This document shows positions 50,938-59,450 of a stretch of 64,000 nt of DNA, piece after piece. The stretch is from Streptomyces spiroverticillatus (GTDB lineage Bacteria > Actinomycetota > Actinomycetes > Streptomycetales > Streptomycetaceae). Positions within the stretch are counted from its first letter, which is position 1. Each line of letters opens with the position of its first letter. A program made the position numbers and the translations under genes. The stretch covers positions 1-64,000 of the forward strand of contig BMUX01000010.1 of NCBI GenBank assembly GCA_014650415.1, written 5' to 3'. Under the pieces are notes generated by a model, which saw nothing but the letters and a program-made list of their open reading frames with translations, did not search any database and was not told the DNA's origin.

Positions 50938-50965
50938 TCGGTGCCGGTGCCGGTGCCGGTGCCGG
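50938..50965. repeat. GGTGCC hexanucleotide tract
   Basis: Four uninterrupted GGTGCC-type units followed by degenerate copies, in the 240-bp divergent gap between DUF4331 and the next gene. Possibly slippage-prone; it lies within the likely leader of the DUF4331 gene. Confidence 0.7.
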
Positions 50966-51111
50966 AGTCGGTCCCGGTGCCGCCTGCGCGTGGGCCTTCG
51001 GGTCCCTCGCGGCCCGAGGAACGGTGAGAGACACGCTCTGCCTTTCCGTAGTCGGCTGCATATCCGTCATCCGGCGTATTTGCCCCGGGGGGATCGGGCA
51101 GGGTGGAGGGC

Positions 51112-51858
51112 ATGACGACACCCGCAGAGCTTCTTCGGTCCTTCGCCCGCACCCGGGCCTCGCTCGACGGCGCGGAGGTCACCTACTGGTGGACCGGTGA
51201 CGTGTACTCCTGGGCGCCCGACGAGCCCTACCAGCGCCTCTTCGGGTTCGAGGGGCTCAACCTCGCCCGGCTCGTGGAGGACCCCGAGAACGGGCCGGAC
51301 GCCTACCAGCTCCTCACCCGCGAGGCCGCCTTCTACCTGGACCCGGCCACCCGCGAGATCCTGGAGACCTGGCAGGACCTGCCGGTGGTGCACATCTGGA
51401 ACGACCCCGCGAACCAGCGGTGGCGTCCCTTCCCGATCCCCACCACCGACCTCGGCGACCAGGTCTGCTTCAGCCTGGAGATCCCGCTGGCCTACCCCTC
51501 GCCGCTGCCGGTGGCCGACTATCCGGAGGCGTCGGCCGGCGACACGTACAAGGCGCTCGAACTCTTCCAGTTCTTCGCCGACCGCGCCGACCTGGCGGGT
51601 GACGCGCCGAGCGTCCCGGCAACGATGTCGTGGAGCCGGATGTCCCCGTGGCTGCCCTGGATGGGGCGCGGCCGGCGGCCCGGCGGGCTCACCTACCACT
51701 GCCGGGGCCGCAAGCTGGGATCGTACGAAGAGGTGCCCGAGCGGACGCGCGCCCACATCGCCGACCGGCACCCGGAGTTCGCCCACGCGCCGGAGAAGTG
51801 GAGCGAGCCGAACGAGACCAGCTGGACGTACTGGCGCAAGCTCCACCCTCCGAAGTAG
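51112..51858 (+). CDS. DUF1838-like protein
   Basis: A 248-residue soluble protein rich in aromatic residues: VTYWWTGDVYSWAPDEP near the start, FGFEGLNLARLVED, PVVHIWNDPANQRWRPFP, SWSRMSPWLPWMGRGRRPGG, and an ETSWTYWRKLHPPK C-terminus. This matches my recollection of the DUF1838 family, whose role is unknown. ATG 51112 follows GGAGGG. It is divergent from DUF4331 and followed by an anti-sigma-like ATPase. Confidence 0.7.
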   Translation: MTTPAELLRSFARTRASLDGAEVTYWWTGDVYSWAPDEPYQRLFGFEGLNLARLVEDPENGPDAYQLLTREAAFYLDPATREILETWQDLPVVHIWNDPANQRWRPFPIPTTDLGDQVCFSLEIPLAYPSPLPVADYPEASAGDTYKALELFQFFADRADLAGDAPSVPATMSWSRMSPWLPWMGRGRRPGGLTYHCRGRKLGSYEEVPERTRAHIADRHPEFAHAPEKWSEPNETSWTYWRKLHPPK

Positions 51859-51996
51859 CCGACCCGTTGCCGGGGGCGGGGCCCCGGCTCCGTAGTGCGG
51901 TCGCCTCCGCACGCATGGGGGCGCTCTGCGGGGGTAGTCGCGGGCAGTGGGGGGCCGGAGCGTGAGCCGGAACGAGCTGGTCGAAAGGGGGGCCGG

Positions 51997-52458
51997 ATGC
52001 CGGACGACCCGGGCGTCGACCCGCTCCCCCTCACCGTCGGCGCCGCCTACGAGGGAAGCCCCGCCGACATCGGCGAGGCCCGTGCCCTCTCCCGCGACTT
52101 CCTCCGCCGGGTCCGGGCCGACTACGGCCTCCCCGTCTCCGAGCGGGCGCTGGAAGTGCTCCCGCTGGTGGTGAGCGAGCTGATCACCAACGCCTGCAAG
52201 TACGCCCCCGGCCCCCAGCTCCTCGAACTGTCCACCGACGGAACCGCGATCCAGGTCTCCCTCTGGGACAGCAGCCCGGCGCTTCCCCTGCCCCGGGCGG
52301 GCGACGCCGACCGCGTCGGCCAGCACGGCCTGGAGATCGTCATGGCCCTCTGCCAGGGGTACGAGGTCCACCAGCAGCCCCTCGGCAAACGCACCCGCGT
52401 CCACCTCGCCCTCACCGACACCCCCCGCACCCGGCAGCGGGACGTCAAGGAGGCGTGA
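51997..52458 (+). CDS. HATPase anti-sigma-factor-like protein
   Basis: A 153-residue single-domain GHKL ATPase of the RsbW/SpoIIAB-like type abundant in Streptomyces. The N box is VVSELITNACKYAPGPQL and the G1 region DRVGQHGLEIVMALC. It has no His-kinase dimerisation domain. Such proteins bind sigma-B-type sigma factors or STAS anti-anti-sigma proteins. ATG 51997 is preceded by AAAGGGGGG. No sigma factor gene is adjacent, so its partner must be encoded elsewhere. Confidence 0.88.
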   Translation: MPDDPGVDPLPLTVGAAYEGSPADIGEARALSRDFLRRVRADYGLPVSERALEVLPLVVSELITNACKYAPGPQLLELSTDGTAIQVSLWDSSPALPLPRAGDADRVGQHGLEIVMALCQGYEVHQQPLGKRTRVHLALTDTPRTRQRDVKEA

Positions 52459-52558
52459 AGACGGGGGCTTCGGCCGGTAAGAAGGCGCAAGGAGGGGCGG
52501 GGCGGGTGCTTTCCCGCGCCGATGCTGGGCGGACTTGTGCTGCTGAAGGAGTACGTCC

Positions 52559-54424
52559 ATGCCCGCCACCCCCGCCGTCACCGAGCCCTCCGTCGAGGGG
52601 CCGTCCTCGGTGCCTCCCCCACGCGGTGACACCGCCGCCGACCCCGGTGCCCGGCACAAGCTGACCGCGGTGACCGGTCTCGCCGCGCTCTCCCTCGACG
52701 CGATGGCGTCGGTGGCGTACGGGCCCGAGGCGATCGTCCTGGTGCTGGCGGCGGCCGGTGCCCACGGCCTCGGCTTCACCCTGCCCGTCACCCTCGGCAT
52801 CGCCGCACTGCTCGCAGTGCTGGTGGCGTCGTACCGGCAGGTGATCGCCGCGTTCCCGGACGGCGGCGGAAGCTACGCCGTCGCCAAGCGGTACCTGGGG
52901 GTGCGCACGAGCCTGGTCGCCGCCGCCTCCCTCGTCCTGGACTACGTACTGAACGTGGCCGTCGCCGTGACCGCCGGAGTCGCCGCGCTGACCTCGGCGT
53001 TCCCCTCGCTGTACGAGGACCGGGTGCCGCTCTGCCTGGCCGTCCTCGTCCTGGTCACGGGCGTGAACCTGCGCGGGGTCGTCGACTCCGCCCGCGCCTT
53101 CGTCGTACCGACGGTCGTCTTCGTCGGGGCGATCCTGGCCATGGTCGTCGTGGGGCTGTTCCGGGACGCCCCCGCCTCCACCGAGGCGGCGGCCGGGCAC
53201 GCCTCCGTGCTCGGCGACAACGCCACCACCGTCGGCGCGCTCCTGCTGCTGAAGGCCTTCGCGTCCGGCTGCTCGGCGCTCACCGGCGTCGAGGCCATCG
53301 CCAACGCCGTCCCGTCCTTCCGGGCACCGGCCGCCCGCCGGGCCCAGCGCGCCGAGGTCGCCCTCGGGGCGCTGCTCGGCGTGATGCTGATCGGGCTCTC
53401 CGTCCTGATCTCCCGCTTCGGCCTCCAGCCGGTCGAGGGCGTCACCGTCCTCGCCCAGCTCGCGGACGCCTCGCTCGGCCACAACTGGGCCTTCTACGTC
53501 GTCCAGTTCGCCACCATGATCCTGCTCGCCCTCTCCGCGAACACCTCCTTCGGCGGCCTCCCCGTACTCCTGGGCATCCTCGCCCGCGACAACCACCTCC
53601 CGCATGTCTTCGGCCTCAAGGCCGACCGCCAGGTCCACCGGCACGGCGTCCTCACCCTCGCCGCCGTCTCCGCCGCCCTCCTCCTCTTCTCCGGCGGCGA
53701 CACCAACACCCTCGTCCCGCTCTTCGCGATCGGCGTCTTCATCGGCTTCACCGTCGCGCAGGTCGGCATGGTCCTGCACTGGCGCACGGTGCGCGGCCCG
53801 CGCTGGGCGGGCAAGGCGGTCCTCAACGGGCTCGGCGCGGTGCTCACCGGGGTGAGCGCGGTCGTCGTCACCGCGACCAAGTTCCACGACGGCGCCTGGC
53901 TGATCGTCGTCGCGCTGCCGCTGCTGATGGCGCTGTTCGCGCAGGTGCACCGTGCGTACGGTCGTATCGGGGCCCGTCTCGAAGTCGGCCGCATCCCCCA
54001 ACCGCCCTGCCGCGCCCGCTCGTTGGTGCTCGTCCCCGTCTCCTCCCTCTCCCGGCTCACGGGCGAGGCGCTGAGCGCGGCCGTGTCGCTGGGGGACGAG
54101 GTGCGCGCGGTCACCGTCTGCCACCCCGACCCCGAGGACCGGGCGCAGGCCGAAGCGCTGGAGCGGGACTGGGCGCTGTGGAACCCCGGCGTCCCCCTGG
54201 TCCGGATCACCTCCGAGCGCCGTACGATCGGCCGCCCCGTCGCCACGTACGCGAACGACGTCGCACGCGACGAACCCGGCACCCGCATCACCGTCCTCAT
54301 CCCGGAGGCCGAACCCGCCCACCTCTGGCAGCGGCTCCTGCAGAACCAGCGCGGCGCGGTCGTCGCCCACGCCGTCCGCAGGGACACCGACGCGGTGATC
54401 TGCCGTCTCCGCTTCCGGCTGTGA
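52559..54424 (+). CDS. APC-family permease (KimA-like potassium/amino-acid transporter)
   Basis: A 621-residue membrane protein with about 12 helices and a C-terminal soluble domain of about 180 residues. LSLDAMASVAYGPEAIVLVL near the first helix and FPDGGGSYAVAKRYLG are typical of the KimA/YdaO branch, which imports K+. The cytoplasmic tail (PCRARSLVLVPVSSLSRLTG onwards) has a USP-like look. An amino-acid substrate cannot be excluded. ATG 52559 gives a 30-residue Pro-rich N-terminal extension. It is convergent with the kinase gene at 54434 (9-bp gap). Confidence 0.85.
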   Translation: MPATPAVTEPSVEGPSSVPPPRGDTAADPGARHKLTAVTGLAALSLDAMASVAYGPEAIVLVLAAAGAHGLGFTLPVTLGIAALLAVLVASYRQVIAAFPDGGGSYAVAKRYLGVRTSLVAAASLVLDYVLNVAVAVTAGVAALTSAFPSLYEDRVPLCLAVLVLVTGVNLRGVVDSARAFVVPTVVFVGAILAMVVVGLFRDAPASTEAAAGHASVLGDNATTVGALLLLKAFASGCSALTGVEAIANAVPSFRAPAARRAQRAEVALGALLGVMLIGLSVLISRFGLQPVEGVTVLAQLADASLGHNWAFYVVQFATMILLALSANTSFGGLPVLLGILARDNHLPHVFGLKADRQVHRHGVLTLAAVSAALLLFSGGDTNTLVPLFAIGVFIGFTVAQVGMVLHWRTVRGPRWAGKAVLNGLGAVLTGVSAVVVTATKFHDGAWLIVVALPLLMALFAQVHRAYGRIGARLEVGRIPQPPCRARSLVLVPVSSLSRLTGEALSAAVSLGDEVRAVTVCHPDPEDRAQAEALERDWALWNPGVPLVRITSERRTIGRPVATYANDVARDEPGTRITVLIPEAEPAHLWQRLLQNQRGAVVAHAVRRDTDAVICRLRFRL

Positions 54425-54433
54425 CGCTGCGGC

Positions 54434-55846
54434 TCACCGCCCGAAGTCGACTTCCAGCCGGTATTCACCTCCCAGGATCCGGCGGGCGCTTCCGGCGGTC
54501 ACGTTCAGGCGCAGTACGGCGCGGCGCACGGCCGGTTGCCCGTTCGGCGCGGTGGGGGTGACCGCGACCTCGCAGCCCTCGGGCGCGGTCAGGCAGGGGC
54601 TGCTCCGGGTGAAGGCGACCGCGGCCACGCCGGGGTGGGCGACGAGCCACTGGTGTGCGTCGTCGGCCCGGGAGCCGCACTCGCCGTCGCTCTTGCAGGT
54701 CGCCGTGTACGTCACACGGGCCCGGTCGCCGTCGGTGCGGGCCTCGGACACCCGACGGTAGGCGTCGGGGGCCCTGCTGCTGTCGGCCGCGCGCAGATTG
54801 TCCTGGTACGCGGTGTTGAAGGCGTCGGCCGTCAACAGCACGGCCGCCGCCGCCCCGGCCAGTACGACCAGCGCCACCACCGCACCGAGCACCTTGGGCC
54901 GCGCGGGTCGGCGAGGGCGGGGTGCGGCGGGGGAGGGCGGGGGTATCGGCGCGGGGGTCATCGCGGTGACGGTGCGGGGCTGGGGCACGGGGGACGGCGT
55001 CGGCAGATCTGTAGGGGTGAAGGCCGGTGCCGTCGTCGGCTGGGCCAGCAGTGCCCGCAGTTGCGTCATCGTCAGCCGCTCCGCCGGGTCCTTGCGCAGC
55101 AGGCCCGTCAGCAGAGGGGCCAGCGGGCCCGCCCGTACGACCGGCGGGGGTTCCTCCGTCGCCACCGCGACCAGCACCGCGCTCGGTGTCGTGCCCGCGA
55201 AGGGGGCGTGGCCCTCCACGGCCGCGTAGAGCGTCGCGCCCAGCGACCACAGGTCGGACTCCGCCGTCGCGGGCAGGCCCCGCACCTGCTCGGGGGCCAT
55301 GAACGCGGGCGTCCCCATGATCATGCCGGTGGCCGTGAGCGTCGCGTCCCCCTCCACCGCCGCGATGCCGAAGTCGGTCAGCACGGCCCGGCCCTCCTCC
55401 AGGAGGATGTTGGCGGGCTTGATGTCCCGGTGGGTGATCCCCCTCCGGTGCGCGGCGTCCAGCGCGGCGGCCACCTGCTGCCCGATCGCCGCGACCTCCT
55501 GCGGCGGCAGCGGCCCCCGCGCCGCGACCAGGTCGGCCAGCGACCCGCCGGACACCAACTCCATGACGATCCAGGGCAGTCCGTCCGGCCCGGCCACCCG
55601 GTCGTGCACGGTGACGATCCCCGGATGCTTCAGTCCCGCCGCGGCCCTGGCCTCCCGGTCCAGCCGCGCGATCCAGTTCACCCGCTCGGCCTCCCCGAGA
55701 TGCCCCGGCAGCCGCAGCTCCTTCACGGCCACCTCCCGCGCCAACTGCGTGTCCTGGGCCCGCCAGACGGCACCCATGCCGCCCTGGCCCAGGAGGTGGG
55801 TCAACTGGTAACGGTCTGCGAGGAGTTGAGCGGCGTCATCGGTCAC
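54434..55846 (-). CDS. Ser/Thr protein kinase with small extracellular domain
   Basis: A 470-residue receptor kinase: LGQGGMGAVWRA, AVKELRL, THRDIKPANILL, DFGIA and GTPAFMAPEQV (kinase about 10-265). A Pro-rich linker, one membrane helix (VLGAVVALVVLAGAAAAVLL) and a roughly 110-residue extracytoplasmic domain with Cys residues in TATCKSDGECG and SPCLTAPEGCEV follow. The GTG start at 55846 matches the kinase N-terminus, but the RBS is weak. It is unlike the two propeller kinases at 34372 and 36889. Confidence 0.92.
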   Translation of the reverse strand: MTDDAAQLLADRYQLTHLLGQGGMGAVWRAQDTQLAREVAVKELRLPGHLGEAERVNWIARLDREARAAAGLKHPGIVTVHDRVAGPDGLPWIVMELVSGGSLADLVAARGPLPPQEVAAIGQQVAAALDAAHRRGITHRDIKPANILLEEGRAVLTDFGIAAVEGDATLTATGMIMGTPAFMAPEQVRGLPATAESDLWSLGATLYAAVEGHAPFAGTTPSAVLVAVATEEPPPVVRAGPLAPLLTGLLRKDPAERLTMTQLRALLAQPTTAPAFTPTDLPTPSPVPQPRTVTAMTPAPIPPPSPAAPRPRRPARPKVLGAVVALVVLAGAAAAVLLTADAFNTAYQDNLRAADSSRAPDAYRRVSEARTDGDRARVTYTATCKSDGECGSRADDAHQWLVAHPGVAAVAFTRSSPCLTAPEGCEVAVTPTAPNGQPAVRRAVLRLNVTAGSARRILGGEYRLEVDFGR

Positions 55847-55893
55847 AGGCGCATAGTAGGAGGCTCTTGTCGCGGAAGGGGCCCGTGGGGCGC

Positions 55894-56430
55894 TCAGCCC
55901 CAGCCCGGCGGCAGCAGATCCCAGGAGTCGTGATCGAGCCACTCCTCGAACGTCACCGGGCGTGCGTCGCCCCCGTGGTCGAGCGAGAGCGGCAGGATCA
56001 GCCCGCAGGTCGCGCGGCCGTCCCACCACACCGTCCCGGCCAGGGGGCCGGTGACCGCCAGCAGCGTGGCGAAGCCGCAGCCGTGTTCCTGGAGGAGGAC
56101 CGTTCCGGCGGTCTTGCGGTCCTCAAGAACCCCGCACTCGTCGTCCCAGACCTGCCAGGCCTCCGGGTCCGTCTGCCGGTCGGGTTCGCGCGCGTCCAGG
56201 GCGTCGTCCTCCGCCACGTACGAGTCGGGGTGCGGGAAGGGCACACGCAGCAGCTCCGGCGGCGTCGCGTGGCTCGTGCCCCAGTCCCAGCCGCGCTCGC
56301 CCCTGCGGGGCAGGAACACCGGCTTGGGGGGCTCCGGCTGCTGGAGATACGTACGGTACGAAGCCGGAAAGGTCACCCCGAGCTCGCGCTCGGCGAGGGA
56401 CAGTTCGGCTTCGGTCAAGGGGGCGGACAT
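55894..56430 (-). CDS. SMI1/KNR4 family protein
   Basis: A 178-residue protein with the SMI1/KNR4 (SUKH) fold signatures: LTEAELSLAERELGVTFPAS, YRTYLQQ near the start, GCGFATLLAVTGPLAGTVWW and the closing FEEWLDHD. In bacteria such proteins often act as immunity proteins against polymorphic toxins, or as general adaptors. No toxin gene lies beside it. The ATG at 56430 has a weak RBS. Confidence 0.85.
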   Translation of the reverse strand: MSAPLTEAELSLAERELGVTFPASYRTYLQQPEPPKPVFLPRRGERGWDWGTSHATPPELLRVPFPHPDSYVAEDDALDAREPDRQTDPEAWQVWDDECGVLEDRKTAGTVLLQEHGCGFATLLAVTGPLAGTVWWDGRATCGLILPLSLDHGGDARPVTFEEWLDHDSWDLLPPGWG

Positions 56431-56573
56431 GGGGAGAGCCTAGACGGGGTGTCGGCGGGCAGGTCGGCTCCGGTCGGTGAGGGATTTGCCGGAACAGCAA
56501 GGATGTTTGCGCCTGGCGCAGTGCGGGTGCACCTTCGAGGCATACCCAGTCGAGCGGAAGTGAGGTGGTCGCG

Positions 56574-57548
56574 GTGACCACGAGTGGTGTGGAGCGGGCG
56601 GAAGGCGTCGTCGCGGACGCCTATGACGTGGTCGTCGTCGGAGGCGGTGCGGGCGGTCTGTCGGCCGCGCTGATCCTCGGGCGCGTGCGGCGTTCGGTGC
56701 TCGTCGTCGACGCGGGCGAGCCGCGCAACGCGCCCGCCGCGCACATGCAGGGCTACCCCTCGCGCGACGGCATGCCGCCCGCCGAGTTCCTGGCCGTGGT
56801 GCGCGAGGAGGTCGCCGGGTACGGGGGAGAGGTGCGGCGTGACACGGTGACGGAGGTCGTGCCGGACGGGGCGGGCGAGTTCGACGTGGTCCTGGCGGGC
56901 GGAGGGCGGGTGCACGCGCGCCGGGTCGTCGTCGCCACCGGCCTGGTGGACGTGCTGCCGGATCTCCCGGGCGTGGCCGAGCGCTGGGGCCGGGAGGTGC
57001 TGCACTGCCCGTACTGCCACGGCTGGGAGGTGCGGGACCAGCGGATCGGCGTGCTGTACCGGGAGGAAGTGGGCGTACACCAGGCTTTGTTGTTCGGTCA
57101 GTTGTCGAGCGAGGTGACGCTGTTCCTGGATGGGTCTGAACTTCCGGGCGAACAGCGTGAGTTGCTTGAAGCGGCAGGCGTACGGGCGTCGGTGGACGGG
57201 AAGTTGGCCGAGCTGGTCGTGACGGACGACCGGCTGACCGGAGTGCGCCTCGCCGACGGCGAGGTCCGGGAGGTGGAGGCGTTCGTCGTGCCGCCCCGGA
57301 TGGTGCCCCGCGACGGTGTGCTGACCGCCTTGGGCGTACGTACGCACGAGACGCCCGCCGGGACGTTCCCCGAGGTCGACGCGACCGGCATGACCAGCTT
57401 CCCCGGCGTGTGGGCGGTCGGCAACGCCATCGGCGCCGCAGAGCAGGTGGTCAACGCGGCCAGTGCCGGATACCGGGCCGGGGTCGCCGTCAACACGGCC
57501 CTGTTGCAGGACGACTTGGCGGCCCGACCCGTACCCGCCAGAAGCTGA
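56574..57548 (+). CDS. Thioredoxin-reductase-like flavoprotein
   Basis: A 324-residue NAD(P)H-FAD oxidoreductase. The FAD-binding motif is VVVGGGAGGLSAALILGRVR, the redox centre CPYCHG, and the C-terminal FAD contact GVWAVGNAIGAAEQV. It resembles thioredoxin reductase but lacks the canonical second GxGxxA NADP motif (VLYREEVGVHQALLF), as in dithiol oxidases such as GliT/HlmI-type enzymes. GTG 56574 is chosen, with GGAAGTGAGG eight bases upstream; GTG 56565 is also in frame. Confidence 0.88.
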   Translation: MTTSGVERAEGVVADAYDVVVVGGGAGGLSAALILGRVRRSVLVVDAGEPRNAPAAHMQGYPSRDGMPPAEFLAVVREEVAGYGGEVRRDTVTEVVPDGAGEFDVVLAGGGRVHARRVVVATGLVDVLPDLPGVAERWGREVLHCPYCHGWEVRDQRIGVLYREEVGVHQALLFGQLSSEVTLFLDGSELPGEQRELLEAAGVRASVDGKLAELVVTDDRLTGVRLADGEVREVEAFVVPPRMVPRDGVLTALGVRTHETPAGTFPEVDATGMTSFPGVWAVGNAIGAAEQVVNAASAGYRAGVAVNTALLQDDLAARPVPARS

Positions 57549-57554
57549 CCCGGG

Positions 57555-57929
57555 CTACCGGGGCTTGCTCAACTCCCCGACCAGGACGGTCACATGGCTG
57601 TGCTCCGGGTCCTTCACCGCGGTGACCAGCGTGACCGTCCCCGCGGCGGCGGTCTCCCGCAGCCGGTCCAAGGCCTCGGCCGCGGCCGGTTCGGCGAGCT
57701 CCGCCTCGTAGCGGGAGCGGAACTCCGCGAAGTCCCACTGCCCCGCGTGGTAGGCGGTCCGCAGCTCCTTCGACGGCGTCAGGTCCTTCGGCCACTCGTC
57801 CACCGCCGCACGCTCCTTGGACAGACCGCGCGGCCACAGCCGGTCGACGAGGACGCGCACCCCGTCGTCGGGCTCCGGCGGGTCGTAGACACGGCGCACT
57901 CGCACGCGGCACTCGGGACGCGACGGCAT
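57555..57929 (-). CDS. DUF488 family protein
   Basis: A 124-residue protein with the DUF488 signatures: VRVRRVYDPPEPDDGVRVLV, DRLWPRGLSKERA, WPKDLTPSKELR and TLVTAVKDPEHSH. The function is not established. ATG 57929 follows CAGGAGGTGG, a strong RBS. It is convergent with the thioredoxin-reductase-like gene, six bases apart. Confidence 0.9.
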   Translation of the reverse strand: MPSRPECRVRVRRVYDPPEPDDGVRVLVDRLWPRGLSKERAAVDEWPKDLTPSKELRTAYHAGQWDFAEFRSRYEAELAEPAAAEALDRLRETAAAGTVTLVTAVKDPEHSHVTVLVGELSKPR

Positions 57930-57996
57930 CGTTCGCCACCTCCTGGGTCGGGCTGTCCAGCCTAGGCGGCGGTCGTACGGATGAGGCCGTACGACA

Positions 57997-58971
57997 TCAG
58001 GAGCGCGCCCCGTAGTGCGCGCCGACCGCGACCGCGCGGTCGTGCAACGTCGTGCGGAGCCACTCGGGAGCGAGGACCTCCGCGTGCGGGGCGAGCTGCC
58101 ACAGCGCCCATTCGGCGTGCCGAGCGTCCTGGAAGGCCACCTCCAGGCGCAGCCGCCCGTCCGCCTCCGGCTCCTCGGTGAGGACTGCGAGGGCCGTGGT
58201 CACCAGCGGCTCCCGGTGCGCCGGGGTCACCCGCACCTGCGCGGTGACCCGGTCGCCGCCGTTGCGGAACCGGTGGCTGCGCTCCTGCCAGGCCCGCTCC
58301 AGGTCGACCCGCTCCGGGCGCGACGCGGGCTCGTCGAGCAGCTCGGCGGCCCGGATCCGGGAGAGGCGGTAGGTGCGGTCCTCGCCGGAGCGGGTGGCGA
58401 GGAGGTAGGTCTGTTCGCGTACGGTGACCAGCCCGACCGGGTCCACCGTGCGCCACTGCGCGGGCCGGTCCACGGCCTCGTACCGGATGCGCAGCCGCTG
58501 TCCGCCGAGGACCGCGCGCCGGACCTCGGCGGCGATCGGTCCCGGCACGTCGTCGGCGTCCTGCCGCCGCGAGAGCAGGTCGGTCTCGGGGTCCACGAGC
58601 AGCCGCTCGGCCACTCCGGCGGCCGTGTCCCGCTGGCTCTCGGGCAGCGCGTCGACCACCTTCAGCATCGCCGAGGCGAGCGCCGAACCGAGCCCGAACG
58701 CCTGCGGGCCGCGCCGCGAACCGGCGACCAGGAGGGCGAGGGCCTCGTCGTGGTTGAGGCCGGTGAGTTCGGTGCGGAAGCCGGGCAGCAGGGCGAAACC
58801 GCCGTGCCGCCCGCGCTCGGCGTGCACCGGGACGCCCGCCGCCGACAGTGCCTCGATGTCGCGGAGCACGGTCCGGGTGGACACCTCCAGCTCGCGGGCG
58901 AGCGCCGTCGCCGACAGCCGACCGCGCTGGCGCAGCAGCAGGACCAGGGAGACGAGACGATCGGCACGCAT
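57997..58971 (-). CDS. YafY-type HTH/WYL-domain transcriptional regulator
   Basis: A 324-residue regulator. The N-terminal HTH_11 domain is LVLLLRQRGRLSATALAREL followed by VSTRTVLRDIEALSAAGVPV. The WYL domain (about 140-220) contains QRLRIRYEAVDRPAQWRTVD and LLATRSGEDRTYRLSRI. The C-terminal WCX part ends in APEWLRTTLHDRAVAVGAHY. WYL domains bind nucleic acids or small ligands. It is 33 bp upstream of the arsC stop on the same strand, so read-through from the ars operon is possible. Confidence 0.92.
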   Translation of the reverse strand: MRADRLVSLVLLLRQRGRLSATALARELEVSTRTVLRDIEALSAAGVPVHAERGRHGGFALLPGFRTELTGLNHDEALALLVAGSRRGPQAFGLGSALASAMLKVVDALPESQRDTAAGVAERLLVDPETDLLSRRQDADDVPGPIAAEVRRAVLGGQRLRIRYEAVDRPAQWRTVDPVGLVTVREQTYLLATRSGEDRTYRLSRIRAAELLDEPASRPERVDLERAWQERSHRFRNGGDRVTAQVRVTPAHREPLVTTALAVLTEEPEADGRLRLEVAFQDARHAEWALWQLAPHAEVLAPEWLRTTLHDRAVAVGAHYGARS

Positions 58972-59004
58972 GCGCCCGACCCTAAGCGAGACGCCGCGGC
59001 TCCT

Positions 59005-59442
59005 TCAGCTCTGCTCCGGCAGGAGTTCGTCCAGCAACTCCCGTACGAGGGCCTCGATCCGGTCGCGGATCAGCCGGACGGCGGCCACGCCCTGCCCGGC
59101 CGGGTCGTCGAGCGCCCAGTCCAGGTAGCGCTTGCCGGGGAAGACGGGGCAGGCGTCCCCGCAGCCCATGGTGACGACGACGTCCGAGGTCTCAACGGCC
59201 CTGGTGGTCAGGCGGGTTGGCGTCGCGGCGGAGAGGTCGACGCCCACTTCGCGCATCGCCTCGACGGCCGCCGGATTCACGGCGTCGGCGGGCGCGGACC
59301 CGGCCGAGCGGACCTCGACGCGGTCCCCGGCGAGGTGGGCGAGGAAGGCGGCGGCCATCTGCGAGCGGCCCGCGTTGTGGACGCAGACGAAGAGGACGGC
59401 GGGTGTGGGGTGTTGTGTGCCGGGGGCGTTGTCGACGGGCAT
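59005..59442 (-). CDS. arsC: Arsenate reductase ArsC (LMW phosphatase type)
   Basis: A 145-residue thioredoxin-coupled arsenate reductase. The P-loop CX5R is FVCVHNAGRSQMAAAFL. Further redox cysteines are in TMGCGDACPVFPGK, and the Asp loop is LDWALDDPAG. It reduces arsenate to arsenite for export by the Acr3 protein encoded just upstream. ATG 59442 is eight bases after the acr3 stop. Third gene of the arsR-acr3-arsC unit. Confidence 0.95.
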   Translation of the reverse strand: MPVDNAPGTQHPTPAVLFVCVHNAGRSQMAAAFLAHLAGDRVEVRSAGSAPADAVNPAAVEAMREVGVDLSAATPTRLTTRAVETSDVVVTMGCGDACPVFPGKRYLDWALDDPAGQGVAAVRLIRDRIEALVRELLDELLPEQS

Positions 59443-59450
59443 GGGCTTCC

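Noticed and set aside
48985..51027. A 680-residue plus-strand frame across pirin and DUF4331
   Set aside because: It overlaps two confident genes in other frames, has Arg/Pro/Gly-biased composition and no start signals.
52445..54370. A 641-residue minus-strand frame opposite the KimA-like transporter
   Set aside because: Extremely Asp/Glu/Gly-rich antisense translation of a membrane protein gene; no family signature.
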